A program made the translations under genes and the position numbers. A stretch of 64,000 bases of DNA from Siphonodentalium dalli (Eukaryota; Mollusca; Scaphopoda; Gadilida; Siphonodentaliidae): contig CP136067.1 of NCBI GenBank assembly GCA_032622095.1, forward strand, positions 684,001 to 748,000. The letters are read 5' to 3'. The notes beneath the pieces are model-generated. The model ran no database searches, was not told the DNA's origin, and saw only the letters and a list, made by a program, of their open reading frames with translations. Shown here piece after piece: positions 48,165-60,377 of the stretch. Position 1 is the first letter of the stretch. The number at the start of each line of letters is the position of its first letter.

Positions 48165-48339
48165 ATAAATAGACAGAACACAACGCACATCTTAATCGAG
48201 AATCTTTTATCGAATGAGTTGCGGATGGCATAAGGATATATTTCGCGAGAGAGTAGCTCGAGTGAAATATAATTTTGCGCCGTCCGCAACGAGTTCGATA
48301 AAAGATTCGAGATTATGATGCAAGTTGTGTTCTGTATTT
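48165..48339. repeat. Foldback element
   Basis: 'aatagacagaacacaac' on the left is complementary to 'gttgtgttctgtattt' on the right, and 'gaatcttttatcgaa' to 'ttcgataaaagattc'. Confidence 0.8.
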
Positions 48340-49074
48340 ATTCTACACTGTTCAATCAGATAAGTTCAATCCATGAATGTCACCTCCATTGTTACTATAG
48401 CTATCTTTATTGTGATTTAAGTCTGACAAATAACCAGTAATTATGGGGGGGTCACCGGAAGCGGATGATCGATGTAATGTACATCATCTTTCTTGGCGAC
48501 AATGTCAACAAGAATAGTTCCGGCTTGTATTCCACTAGAGGTATACACTAATATGTATTCAATGGCTGGGATTCCGTTGAATACATGTGCCTCACGTCAA
48601 TGGGTGTGGAATAAAATGCATACTCGAGGTTCCCAATGGGTGAACATCATCAACTTCTACTGGGCACACCACATACAATGGATACAACGACTTTTATAAC
48701 AGTAGCAATATTAAAAGCTGACATCAAAGAAATTATTGGGGTTTGAAAGACACATTGTCACACTCAGTGGAAAGCATACTCTAGCAGTAATAAATGTTAT
48801 GTTACAATGTAAAGTTTGAGCTATTGCCATTTGTTGGAGTCCGTCATGCTTGCGTGCTTCAACAATTTCCTTCGGCATGCCCTACAGGCCGCATCCCTTA
48901 TCCAATCTTCATGAAACTTTATATGTAGCTTCAAGGTGACCTATAAACCTACAAAACTTTTCATCATATGTATTTATTATATTGTTTTATATCGTTATGT
49001 TTATTGTTATGCATGTTTATTATGCCATGACAGGTATATCTTATACAATAAATCTGAAAATCTTGTAATTTCAG

Positions 49075-49191
49075 ACATCAACGAGTGCACAGAGGGAACT
49101 CACAACTGCGACCAGAATTGTGAAAACTCAGAGGGCTCATTCACATGTACATGTTACTCTGGATATCGAATGTCTAACAGCCAGTGTATAA
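49075..49191 (+). CDS. Exon 14: calcium-binding EGF module
   Basis: Phase 1-1, 39 residues: DINECTEGTHNCDQNCENSE, then GSFTCTCYSGYRMSNSQCI. This is a textbook calcium-binding EGF: the D-I-N-E-C start, the Asn-x-x-Gly-Ser-Phe hydroxylation and packing motif, and six Cys. The acceptor is 'gtaatttcag', the donor 'gtaagt'. A one-module-per-exon layout in phase 1 allows modules to be added or lost without a frame change. Sequence resembling its 'gagggctcattcaca' stretch is amplified in the next intron. Confidence 0.94.
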   Translation, partial: TSTSAQRELTTATRIVKTQRAHSHVHVTLDIECLTASV

Positions 49192-50405
49192 GTAAGTATA
49201 TGCTTCAAACATACAGCGTACTTAAGTATGTATTCTGGCATGCTCTACATGTGTATATTCTTGAGGGTTACATTGTTGAAATGTACCTGCAAATCTGAAT
49301 ATCAAATGTGTACAGTCATGTTCACAATGAAATGTGTCAAGTTTGAGGGGTCGTTCACAACAAAATGTGTCAAGTTTGAGCGGCTCATTCACAACGAAAT
49401 GTGTCAAGTTTGAGGGGGTCATTCACAATGAAATGTGTTAAGTTTGAGGGGGTCATTCACAATGCCTTGAAATGTGTGTCTGTCATTTGTAGAAAGAGGT
49501 CCCCAGATGGTGATTTAGTGACTCTACCCTGCACAGTTCACCCTCTGGTGACCTCATTCTGCTTAGCCTCATCTTCTGATGTTTCTATATCCCCTAATTT
49601 GCCGAAGATTATATGCATAATCGAGATGACTAATGGTTGAACATCACCAACTTCAACTGAGGAACTACTATCTGATACTGAGGTCTCCCATATCAGTTGA
49701 GGTTTAAGTAGAATGATGTCACCAGAGGGTGAATTTGGTGATGCGGGATGACATCACTAAATTCACCCTCTGGGGACCTCATTCTGTAAATCACAGACAC
49801 ACTATTGCCAGGCCTGGTCATTGATATTTATACTAACTCTGCAACTCACACCACGACTCTGTTGAAACTAAATTCCAAAACGTCAATGTCACACAATGTT
49901 ACCGTCAATCCACCACAACAACGTACAATGTTCCGCATCCAGTAAGAAACCGCGTCGTTGATTGGTCAGAGAGCCGCGCAACATATCCTATGTGTACGTC
50001 TCGAGCCGTCAACATAAGGGGAACCAAAACAACCGTTGTATCTTCTCTCGCTGGCCTGCTTTTTTCATGACGTCATTTACATTTCTCACCATGGGGTGAC
50101 ACATCTTTCTTCTTATTATTTAGATCTAATTTTACAATCTTAAATTATTCAACTATTGAAGTGATGCGTCCAGCTGTTGATTTGCCATGGTTACGTATTT
50201 TTTGTTTGTTGATATAAATGCATGGGCATGCACGGACACTGACGTCGGGTTTAACTGTTCATGTTGCCATGGTTACATTACATTTTTATTTGTTTACAGA
50301 TATAAATGAATGTACAGATGACTGCGTTCATACATGCACGGACACTGATGGCGGGTTTAACTGTTCATGTTACCATGGTTACATTACATTTTTATTTGTT
50401 TACAG
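49192..50405 (+). other. Intron 14
   Basis: It has an EGF-derived 33-bp array (49320-49465), hairpins (49490-49562 and 49712-49788), and the duplicated exon 15 acceptor. 49800-50205 shows nothing. Confidence 0.7.
49288..49465 (+). repeat. 33-bp array resembling part of exon 14
   Basis: Units 'gagggggtcattcacaatga' plus 'aatgtgtcaagttt' (four) resemble exon 14 'gagggctcattcacatg', and 'tctgaatatcaaatgtg' just before them resembles exon 'tctggatatcgaatgtc'. Confidence 0.65.
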
Positions 50406-50480
50406 ATATAAATGAATGTACAGATGATACAGATAACTGCGTCCATACATGCACGGACACTGACGGCGGGTTTAACTGTT
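50207..50480 (+). repeat. Tandem copies of exon 15 acceptor and 5' half
   Basis: 'tttgtttacagATATAAATG' followed by 'gcacggacactgatggcggg' occurs at 50289 and at the real site 50395, about 106 bases apart; a partial copy starts near 50207. Each ends with 'ggttacattacatttttatt'. Confidence 0.9.
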
Positions 50481-50534
50481 CATGTTTTGATGGTTATCTT
50501 ATCAATGCCACAATGCCGAATATGTGTTCCCTAG
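50406..50534 (+). CDS. Exon 15: calcium-binding EGF module
   Basis: Phase 1-1, 43 residues: INECTDDTDNCVHTCTDTDG, then GFNCSCFDGYLINATMPNMC. This is a calcium-binding EGF with six Cys. The acceptor is 'ttgtttacag', the donor 'gtaagt'. The same acceptor and first 80 exon bases occur once complete and once partial immediately upstream. Those copies lack a donor and, if read through, hit a stop at the real acceptor, so only the last copy is annotated as the exon. Confidence 0.92.
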
Positions 50535-50544
50535 GTAAGTTCCA

Positions 50545-50790
50545 CATGAGTTCACTCCCGGCCACGTACAACACATGATTTCCATCCATGTACAACACGT
50601 ATTAACACATGATTTCCCTCCATGTACAACACGTATTACCAAGGTTCCCTCCCAGTGATGTACAACACATATTACCAAGGTTCCCTCCCAGTGATGTACA
50701 ACACGTATTACCAAGGTTCCCTCCCAGTGACGTACAACACGTATTACCAAGGTTCCCTCCCAGTGACGTACAACACGTATTACCACGTGA
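50545..50790 (+). repeat. 39-bp minisatellite starting beside the exon 15 donor
   Basis: Four to five units of 'ggttccctcccagtgacgta' plus 'caacacgtattaccaa'. The first, diverged unit begins about 15 bases after the donor. Confidence 0.9.
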
Positions 50791-50985
50791 GTTTCTTCTT
50801 ATCAGCAAAGTTCATGCTTGCCATAAAATTCCTGAATTTGTTTGGCTATTTTTCAGAAACTTGCAGAAACTTGGGCCATTTTTGAAAAATCAAACTATGG
50901 GATCATTGAGAAAACCGAAACTAAAGATAACTGATAAATTTGTGTTGGGTGCAAAGGGAACAATAGAAACCATGATCACATCACA

Positions 50986-51570
50986 TAATTATACCCCCAC
51001 TTTCGAAGGGGGTATACTGGATTGACTGCGTCCGTCCGCCCATCACTCTTTCTCCCTCCGTGCGTGCGTCCGTCCGACCTCATAACTCGAACAACTATGA
51101 ACCGATTTCAATAATTATTTGTATGCAATCTCCTTAGGACTGCCTCTCCGCATGCTGCTAATTGCTAACTTTTTTAAGTTTATACGCCTCATTTTCGACT
51201 TAGAAAATTCTGTCCGACTTAATAACTTTAACAAATATGAACCGATTTCAATAATTTTTGGTATACATGCTTCTCGCAATACCGTCTCTACATGATGCTG
51301 CTAGGGATTGGCTCAGACTGTTTTTCGTAATATTACACTATATTTTCGACTTATTTTGACTTAGAAAATTCTGTCCGACTTAATAACTTTAACAAATATG
51401 AACCAATTTGAATAATATTTTCTGTACATGATTCTTGTGACACCATATCGATATTATTAGTCCGAATTTTTCTTTAAAGTTAAAAATCTTTTTTGTTGTG
51501 TTTACGGATAATGCGGGTTCAATTTGCCACGGTGGGGGTATACTAGCACTCCGAGTGCACACCTCTTGTT
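50986..51570. repeat. Dispersed element with gggggtatac ends
   Basis: Starts 'attatacccccactttcg', contains 'gcgtccgtccgacc', and two or three copies of 'tatgaaccgatttcaata'; ends 'cggtgggggtatactagc'. Confidence 0.7.
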
Positions 51571-54031
51571 ACAATTTACTTTTAAAATGAATGATCTCTT
51601 CCATAACATGATATATAATGTTTACTGGGCATGAAATAATCAATACAAACAGAAGACCCCTGTCCATAAATGCATATATCAATCAATATTGATTTTATGT
51701 AGATTTGTTTTCGTGTAAAATAACTGTGCCATCCAATAATGGTCCCTGATATTCAAGACCGCCTTTTCATTTACATATTTTTTTTATTTTCGCTTATTTT
51801 AATCATTGAATATAAGCATATGATACACTCTAGGTCTCATCTACTTGATTCGCACTTAATATTACAATAGAATAATACAACCAATCGAAGACGTATTGCG
51901 GCTCGCATTTGTTTGGAGCACCACGAAGTGTCCCATTAATTGAACAAAATATTATCAAAATAAAATCAATATTAATTTATAGAATCATTTCCAGGCAGGG
52001 ATTTTCAACTCATACGTATTATTTCATTCCCAGGAAACTATCTAAAATTTGTTGTTTAAAGAGATAATACATCTTTAAGGTTAACAAGTGGCAGCTTGTA
52101 TTGCTGAGTGTCGTCTGCTCACATCTGTAAGGGGCTCCATAAGGGTAGTTTAACCCTGCCATGCTTGGAGCTTCCTGAAATTTTGCGAAAACCTTATGCC
52201 AGTGCATTCTCTTATGTATGCGAGACTGCGAGTCTCCCATGGGAGCCTTTCATATATATGAGAATACATTGGCCAAACAATATTTGCTTTGACCTTGTAA
52301 GCCAGTGCATTCTCTTATATATGTGAGGCTCTCTATGGGAGACTTGCATATATAAGAGAATGCACTGGCACAGGATCTTGAATGCTGCATGAGCGCAACT
52401 CCCTTTATGAAAAGGTTAGGGCATGAGAAAAAAACTTTCACCAAAATTATGAAAAAAAAATTTAAATGGGGAGGGGATCAGGGACCAGCCATTACCAGAT
52501 TTTTAGGATGAAGTGACTTCTCCAAGTCACAAAAATAAGGTGAAATGGGCTTTACAAAATCAAAAGTCGACCAGCACAGCGGTCACCAATATAACGAAAA
52601 TAGGAGATATGTTAAATATTTAAATTAAAATGATGAAACAATGGTTCAAATATGGAATTTTTATGTTCAAATCATCAGTAATAACTATGAATAATGTCCA
52701 AAAATAATTGTGAGAGAATGGTAGCATTTTATATAATAATAATTAGCAGATTAACCCGCCACTGGCGGGATTCGTCCCATGGCTTTTGTCGATCCATTAA
52801 TTTTTGTTTTTCAAGGTAACCCCATACAGGCACGCCGACAGTATGCTGATGCCCCGATATAGCATTTGCGGGTACCCATTTCAAGGTCAAGGTCATGTCG
52901 GGTGGACAAACTGACCCGACAAAAAATATTCCCGAGTTGACCATACATAACAAATTTCACGTTGCTGCTGATGCCCGAAATATCGCCCAAGGTCATTTGC
53001 GGGTACCCGTTTCAAGGTCATGTTATGTGGACAAAATAACCCGACAAAAATATTCCCCGTTGACCATACATAACAAATTTCACGTCGATGTCACCGTTGA
53101 CGACTGAATGCGGAGTGCGCGGAAATACAACTGAGTGAGCGCACCGATTGAGCCATATTTATACTCATGTATATAAACGCTCTTTAACAACGACACCGCA
53201 GATACAAACGCTCCTTATCATTAACCAATCAATTCCAACGATGGTGGCAGGGTGAAGGAGTGCTCGGATGTTCTCAGAAGTGGTGCGATGGCACTTCTTT
53301 CTCGTGGCTTTTTACCCTTAGATAGCAAGTTTGGGCTCAATCGGTCGAGCCGTTTTCGAGTCTATAAAGGATATACACATATACGGAAGTCTAAAAATAT
53401 ATGGTAGATAATTTTGGGAGAATGGCTTTTTTACAACAGTTATGAATATGAAAAACAAATTAATTAAACAAAACTGCCTAAGCTGGGTACAGATATGAAT
53501 ATGTTACGCAAATGAATTTGTTATCAAAGTTGTTCTGGCCTTTTCAAAATTAAACAAAGGGGTGATGAACTAACACATGGTAAGATCGGTGTATGAATTG
53601 TAATCTTCAGGGGTGATAATCTCGAAATCTCAAAAAGTCATTGCAGACACCTTATTCACAGCTGTCTGCAATCAATGCTCAGGTGTGAATATACTCCCAC
53701 ATCGGATTAATGCAGATGTTAATAATAATTATGGTGTTTATAAGACCCTATCAATGGATAACTGGGTTCAATCAATTTAGGCAGTAAATTAGGATGAATA
53801 TTTTGCTGATTTTCGTCGGTCAGCTTCAGAAATTTCAGGGCAACTTAAACTTCGCCCGGCTGTTAATTTAGGGCGAAGTTAGTAAGAATAGGGAGACTTC
53901 TTCACCCACGTCGCCCTCTCGGCTGGTCGCTGGCGGGGATGAGAATGAAGCAATTTTGAGCTATAATGACAGATAGTATACCCCATTATTATAGAACTAA
54001 ACCCTGCTGCCCAACCTTATTAGCGGTTTAA

Positions 54032-54227
54032 CCCTTTGATGACTGGAGCTTCCTGAATTTTTGTGAAAACCCTGTGCCAATGCATTCTTTTACATAATCG
54101 ATTCGGCCATAGTGTGCCCATATATAAGAGTATACATTGGCCTAACATGGGAGACTCGCATATATAAGAGAATGCACTGGCAGAGGACCTTTAATGCTGC
54201 ACCAGCGCAGCTGTCATCATGAAAGGG
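54032..54227. mobile_element. TTAA-flanked MITE with CCCTTTGATGA ends
   Basis: 196 bases with ends CCCTTTGATGA and TCATCATGAAAGGG, flanked by TTAA (54028-54031 and 54228-54231). The interior is a 'ccaatgcattcttttacata' hairpin. A second copy, lacking its left end, lies at about 54724-54892 within a roughly 665-base duplication. Confidence 0.8.
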
Positions 54228-54425
54228 TTAAATACCCTGTGCCATGCATTCTCTTATATCTGAGAGTCACTCATAGGGAGCCTCACATATATAATAGAAT
54301 ACACAGGATTACAGGGTCAATGTAAATATTGATAGGCCAATGTAGTCTCTTATATGTGAGAGTCACTCATAGGGAGTCTCACATATATAATAGAATGCAC
54401 AGGGTCAATGTAAATATTGTTAGGC

Positions 54426-54720
54426 CAATGTAGTCTCTTATATATGTGAGGGTCCATGTGGGATGTAGTCTCTTATATATGTGAGGGTCCATGTGGGAAC
54501 AATGTAGTCTCTTATATATGTGAGGGTCCATGTGGGAAGCAATGTAGTCTCTTATATATGTGCGGGTCCATGTGGGAAGCAATGCAGTCTCTTATATATG
54601 TGAGGGTCCATGTGGGAAGCAATGTAGTCTCATATATATGTGAGGGTCCATGTGGGAAGCAATGTAGTCTCTTATATATGTGAGGGTCCATGTGGGAAGC
54701 AATGTAGTCTCATATATATT
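54426..54720 (+). repeat. 40-bp minisatellite, short block
   Basis: About seven units of 'tagtctcttatatatgtgag' plus 'ggtccatgtgggaagcaatg', with 33-base units at the start. Confidence 0.93.
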
Positions 54721-55095
54721 TTTTGCGAAAACCCTGTGCCAATGCATTCTTTTACATAATCGATTCGGCCATAGTGTGCCCATATATAAGAGTATACATT
54801 GGCCTAACATGGGAGACTCGCATATATAAGAGAATGCACTGGCAGAGGACCTTTAATGCTGCACCAGCGCAGCTGTCATCATGAAAGGGTTAAATAACCT
54901 GTGCCATGCATTCTCTTATATGTGAGAGTCACTCATAGGGAGCCTCACATATATAATAGAATACACAGGATTACAGGGTCAATGTAAATATTGATAGGCC
55001 AATGTAGTCTCTTATATGTGAGAGTCACTCATAGGGAGTCTCACATATATAATAGAATACACAGGATTACAGGGTCAATGTAAATATTGTTAGGC

Positions 55096-56999
55096 CAATG
55101 CAGTCTCTTATATATGTGAGGGTCCATGTGGGAAGCAATGTAGTCTCTTATATATGTGAGGGTCCATGTGGGAAGCAATGTAGTCTCATATATATGTGAG
55201 GGTCCATGTGGGAAGCAATGTAGTCTCTTATATATGTGAGGGTCCATGTGGGAAGCAATGTAGTCTCTTATATATGTGAGGGTCCACGTGGGAAGCAATG
55301 TAGTCTCTTATATATGTGAGGGTCCATGTGGGAAGCAATGTAGTCTCATATATATGTGAGGGTCCATGTGGGAAGCAATGTATTCTCATATATATGTGAG
55401 GGTCCATGTGGGAAGCAATGTAGTCTCATATATATGTGAGGGTCCATGTGGGAAGCAATGTAGTCTCTTATATATGTGAGGGTCCATGTGGGAAGCAATG
55501 TAGTCTCATATATATGTGAGGGTCCATGTGGGAAGCAATGTAGTCTCTTATATACGTGAGGGTCCATGTGGGAAGCAATGTAGTCTCATATATATGTGAG
55601 GGTCCATGTGGGAAGCAATGTAGTCTCATATATATGTGAGGGTCCATGTGGGAAGCAATGTAGTCTCTTATATATGTGCGGGTCCATGTGGGAACCAATG
55701 CAGTCTCTTATATATGTGAGGGTCCATGTGGGAAGCAATGTAGTCTCTTATATATGTGAGGGTCCATGTGGGAAGCAATGTAGTCTCTTATATATGTGAG
55801 GGTCCATGTGGGAAGCAATGTAGTCTCATATATATGTGAGGGTCCATGTGGGAAGCAATGTAGTCTCTTATATATGTGAGGCTCCATGTGGGAAGCAATG
55901 TAGTCTCTTATATATGTGAGGGTCCATGTGGGAAGCAATGTAGTCTCTTATATATGTGAGGGTCCATGTGGGAAGCAATGTAGTCTCATATATATCTGAG
56001 GGTCCATGTGGGAAGCAATGTAGTCTCATATATATGTGAGGGTCCATGTGGGAAGCAATGTAGTCTCTTATATATGTGAGGGTCCATGTGGGAAGCAATG
56101 TAGTCTCATATATATGTGAGGGTCCATGTGGGAAGCAATGTAGTCTCTTATATATGTGAGGGTCCATGTGGGAAGCAATGTAGTCTCTTATATATGTGAG
56201 GGTCCATGTGGGAAGCAATGTAGTCTCTTATATATGTGAGGGTCCATGTGGGAAGCAATGTAGTCTCATATATATCTGAGGGTCCATGTGGGAAGCAATG
56301 TAGTCTCATATATATGTGAGGGTCCATGTGGGAAGCAATGTAGTCTCATATATATGTGAGGGTCCATGTGGGAAGCAATGTAGTCTCTTATATATGTGAG
56401 GGTCCATGTGGGAAGCAATGTAGTCTCATATATATGTGAGGGTCCATGTGGGAAGCAATGTAGTCTCTTATATATGTGCGGGTCCATGTGGGAAGCAATG
56501 TAGTCTCTTATATATGTGAGGGTCCATGTGGGAAGCAATGTAGTCTCATATATATCTGAGGGTCCATGTGGGAAGCAATGTAGTCTCATATATATGTGAG
56601 GGTCCATGTGGGAAGCAATGTAGTCTCATATATATGTGAGGGTCCATGTGGGAAGCAATGTAGTCTCATATATATGTGAGGGTCCATGTGGGAAGCAATG
56701 TAGTCTCTTATATATGTGAGGGTCCATGTGGGAAGCAATGTAGTCTCTTATATATGTGAGGGTCCATGTGGGAAGCAATGTAGTCTCTTATATATGTGAG
56801 GGTCCATGTGGGAAGCAATGTAGTCTCATATATATCTGCGGGTCCATGTGGGAAGCAATGTAGTCTCATATATATGTGAGGGTCCATGTGGGAAGCAATG
56901 CAGTCTCTTATATATGTGAGGGTCCATGTGGGAAGCAATGTAGTCTCTTATATATGTGAGGGTCCATGTGGGAAGCAATGTAGTCTCATATATATGTGA
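55096..56999 (+). repeat. 40-bp minisatellite, long block
   Basis: About 47-48 units of the same 40-base sequence, differing mainly at 'ctcTtata' or 'ctcAtata' and 'gtgag' or 'ctgag'. The unit resembles one arm of the neighbouring hairpins, which suggests it arose from one. Open frames on both strands are repeat artefacts. Confidence 0.95.
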
Positions 57000-57351
57000 A
57001 TATAATTATGTCGAATTGCATGTTTATTTATTAATCGACGTAAAGTTTATGAACTTTTGAAAGCAAAAATAACATGGGTTTTTCCTAGGTGGCAATTGGA
57101 CGCTCACTAAAATGTGTGCATCATTGACTAGTAATAAGTCGATTGGAAATTTAAATACTGTCTCATACAGTACATCTGAAAATTTGACAGGCACCATTTT
57201 GAAATGAGCAACACCATCCATTTGGTGCCTGTCATTTTGACAGTCAGTAAAAAAATAATTATGTTGAGCCTTGTATATAAGAGAATGCATTGGCACAGGG
57301 TTTTCGCAAAATTTTTGACTGTATTGGCCTTACACTTTCAAATATGATCCT

Positions 57352-57483
57352 GCTCAGTAAAGCTGGATGTTCACACAGAAGCCGGCTCAGTAAAGCTGGA
57401 TGTTCACACAGAAGCCGGCTCAGTAAAGCTGGATGTTCACACAGAAGCCGGCTCAGTAAAGCTGGATGTTCACACAGAAGCCG
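57352..57483 (+). repeat. 33-bp tandem repeat
   Basis: Four near-identical units of 'gctcagtaaagctggatgtt' plus 'cacacagaagccg'. Confidence 0.93.
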
Positions 57484-57542
57484 ACTATAATTTGTTTCTT
57501 TGGGTTGCACGTTGGTTGATCTTGCTTGACCTCTCATTTCAG

Positions 57543-57671
57543 ATCCAAACCGGGATATCTGCGCATTAAATAACCTGACTTGTGCAGTTGGCTGCACGGA
57601 AGTTAGTGGAACTGCACAATGTTTCTGTGAACAAGGGTTCGAGTTAGAGCAAGACGGACAAAGCTGCAAAG
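57543..57671 (+). CDS. Exon 16: EGF-like module
   Basis: Phase 1-1, 43 residues: DPNRDICALNNLTCAVGCTE, then VSGTAQCFCEQGFELEQDG and SCK. Six Cys with the 'GFELxxDGxxC' ending of EGF modules. It lacks the DINEC and aromatic packing of a strict calcium-binding EGF. The acceptor is 'ctctcatttcag', the donor 'gtaggt'. A 33-bp tandem array ends 60 bases upstream but does not obviously derive from the exon. Confidence 0.92.
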
Positions 57672-57886
57672 GTAGGTCTATACTATCATTAAATGGATTC
57701 ACTCATTTCAATATAAAATGATTTATTAACTAGAGGTCAGATTCCATGGAATCAGATATACTTCCATGGTATCCGATTCCATGTGTGTGTTATGTGTATA
57801 TGTGTGTTCCTCTTCATGCGAATACATATTGGTGCTTTGTGATCTGATGATGGAATTGCATTGACATTTCTAAATAAGATATATAT

Positions 57887-58975
57887 CAGGGTTTCCGCTA
57901 GGGGTTGGGGGAATGTGGCCGTATTTGGGAAGCACATACCCGGAGCCTTGTCAGGAGAAAATCTGGATGTTTATCACTGAAAGTAGCCATTTCCTTGCAT
58001 TTGAGACAACAAGCAGGAACATCATTGAAGCTTTGTAGAAACCAAATTAAAACAGATAATCTTTCTTTGATCTCAAGTTGATGAACTAAAAGCATGTATA
58101 CAGTTGATAAAACAACTTTTATAACAGTAGCAATTTAAGCGACATCAAACGGCACCGACATCAAAGGGAACCACGGTTGGCAAAGACACATTGTCAGAGT
58201 TTGCTCTAGCTGCAGCAGTAACCAGTGATAATTACGTCATGGGCAGAGGTCATGTCACATGCTATACCCAGCTCTGCATGCTTTCTTTGTGTTTTGTTCA
58301 CTGTACCAATCAAAACAGATTGGTGTTAATTCAAAAGCCATTCCTCAGACGGTAGTTGACTTCATGCTGGATTCGTATAATGGATAGATAATTTTTATAT
58401 TAATTGGATTGGGAATAAATACACTGCCACTGAAAATAACTATTAATATTTTTTAAGTGTTTTATTTTTAATTGAACATTTCTTTGATACAAACCTTGCT
58501 TTGAGGTAAAATGTCTGCCCTGTTCGTGGCAGCGACTGCCAGACCTAACCTGTGTTCATGGTTGCAGCTCAGAATTAAGCCCCATACTGACTTATCGATT
58601 TATAATGCGCATTCCGAGGGGAAATAGTGGTTTAGAAAGTTGGGACTTATATGTATATACTGAAATCTACCTACGGTAATTTAAAATGCAAGAAGATGAT
58701 TACTACTAAACATTTGCCGACAAAGCGTTACCCAGGATGGTGGAGACAACTTCAGACAACTGTGCATGTGGTCCACGCTACTGATCATGTCTTATTCAGG
58801 CACCAGGTGCAGGATTCCTTGCAATCTGTTAATCTTCAGTGTCGGTGGTCACTCGTCCTGTGTAAAATGGGGGCTGAGCTAGGTATGTGGCTATTTTGTG
58901 GCCAATATTAAGTCAAGGTTGGGGAGGGGAATGAGGCCGCTGGACGGCCGGCCTGCCATAGTAGCGGAAACCCTG
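57887..58975. mobile_element. Probable hAT-like non-autonomous element
   Basis: 1089 bases with inverted ends CAGGGTTTCCGCTA and (TA)GCGGAAACCCTG. The flanks are both 'tatatat', so the duplication cannot be told from low complexity. No transposase ORF. Confidence 0.65.
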
Positions 58976-59866
58976 TATATATTCCAAAGGTTTATGTCAT
59001 TTGGTTAGACCCAGCGTGGATGATTAATGACAGTCTAATGCATCATGGTTCTTGCCAACTGAGCCACCACTCACCCCAGCCAATCAGTTCATTTTTATTC
59101 GGTAGGGATACATTTTAGGGCTAATTATAACCCCTCCCCAGGACGCCCAAATCCTGTTCAATGGTCACGAAATTTGGCGTGTCTGATTATATTCTAATCA
59201 ACATGTAGATCAAAAGGGTGTAAAGCATATTAATGTACCATGACTCTGTTATTTCGCATTTATTGGATAGTTCTTTCAGTTTTGGATTCAGAATCTGTTA
59301 GTTTTAATGGCGGAGGAAAGCCCGCTTGGTTAATTAATTAATTAGTATTTCAGTGCGTCATCGCTACACTATAGTCATTAACGTCTTTGTAATAGTTAAC
59401 TGTAATCGAGAGATAACTATATCACAATCCATAATGCTAGCTGAGTGTCCGCTCTAAAACTAATGTTGTCCGTATATACTACCAAACACATTCAGTGTCA
59501 AAATATAAAACACTGGATTCGCGATTTTCCATTTTTCCCTTTTACGAGTTTCGGTGGAATTTGCCAAAAGCCTCGACCCTCCCTGGGGTGTCCGCGCGCT
59601 CTCCGTTGGGCAGGTTGCTTTCATAGCAGAGCGGGCATACCTATAGTATATCGGTGAACATATTCATGCATTAGCCTTGCTCCTTGATAAGACTGTTTGA
59701 ATTTGCGTCAGGAAGAGTGGGTTTGAATTTGAGTAATATATATCACCCGTTAACAACGTTACACGCTACCAAGGTTAAACCATCCACTCTAAAACTTTGA
59801 AAATCGTACTAATCTTGCGCGTGGATACTACTAACCACATCCACTTGTCGAAACGTTTTTATCTCA

Positions 59867-60377
59867 ATATCTGATTTTTGGAGTAATTACCCCATTTGAT
59901 TTTCGGTGGAATTTGGCAAATCTGAACCCACGCCAACACAAACTCTCCATTGAGGAGGTTGCATTTATAGTAGAGCGGTCAAATTTGGTAGGCATACCCA
60001 CAGTATACCAGAGTACGTGCTCCTGCACTAAACTCGCTCCTTCATTCCCCGTCTCAAGCATGTTGAAGAAGTCGTATATTTCCTGCAAACATTGCTCCTT
60101 TTTAAGAATTTCCGAAACACCGTCAGATATGTGTGTGTCATTGGTTTCGGTGGAACTTAAGCGGTTGAACTTGAGCGAACGTTTCGCCTGAAGTTTTCTC
60201 CTCTGGGAGAAGTGTTTGTGTGGCCCATGCAGTGATTCTGAACATGCCTGCGGGTCGTTGGCCGGCGTTGCTGGTTGGTCCGGTGTAGTTGGTTGGCCCG
60301 GTGTTGTTGGTCCAGGTTCATGAACAATCTTTATTCGTTTTCTCCTGTCCCACGTCTTTCCACGTAACTTTCTTTTT
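59867..60377 (-). CDS. Possible minus-strand exon of unknown gene
   Basis: On the minus strand a strong acceptor ('acttcttatttcag') opens a frame of about 170 codons to a stop at 59864. It starts RKRKLRGKTW, has a basic N-terminus, a Thr/Pro-rich stretch (TTPGQPTTPDQPATP), an acidic helix-like part (ISDGVSEILKKEQ) and ends with VLWYTVGMPTKFDRS and RFAKFHRKSNG. I do not recognise a family. A degraded copy of its C-terminal 45 codons lies at about 59530-59660, on the same strand and with stops. It may be a transposon-borne or independent gene fragment inside intron 16. Confidence 0.4.

Larger units (their letters stand above)
47658..49074 (+). other. Intron 13
   Basis: It carries a mariner-like MITE, a hairpin (47977-48062), a foldback (48165-48339) and a short dispersed repeat (48810-48920). 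Otherwise nothing recognised. Confidence 0.65.
50535..57542 (+). other. Intron 15
   Basis: 7 kb. In order: a 39-bp array, a CGTCCGTCC element with 'gggggtatac' ends (50986-51570), AT-rich sequence, a TTAA-family hairpin (about 52150-52420), a dispersed repeat (52740-53130), nothing recognised (53130-54020), two copies of a TTAA MITE module, the large 40-bp array, and a 33-bp array. Confidence 0.7.

Noticed and set aside
50300-50405. Upstream copy of the EGF exon as a real exon
   Set aside because: It has an acceptor but no donor before the next acceptor, and read-through stops at the tataaatga of the real exon start.
54426-56999. Possible CRISPR array or coding repeat (regular 40-bp units, ORFs on both strands)
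   Set aside because: Units are contiguous with no unique spacers, the genome is eukaryotic, and the 40-base period cycles all frames.
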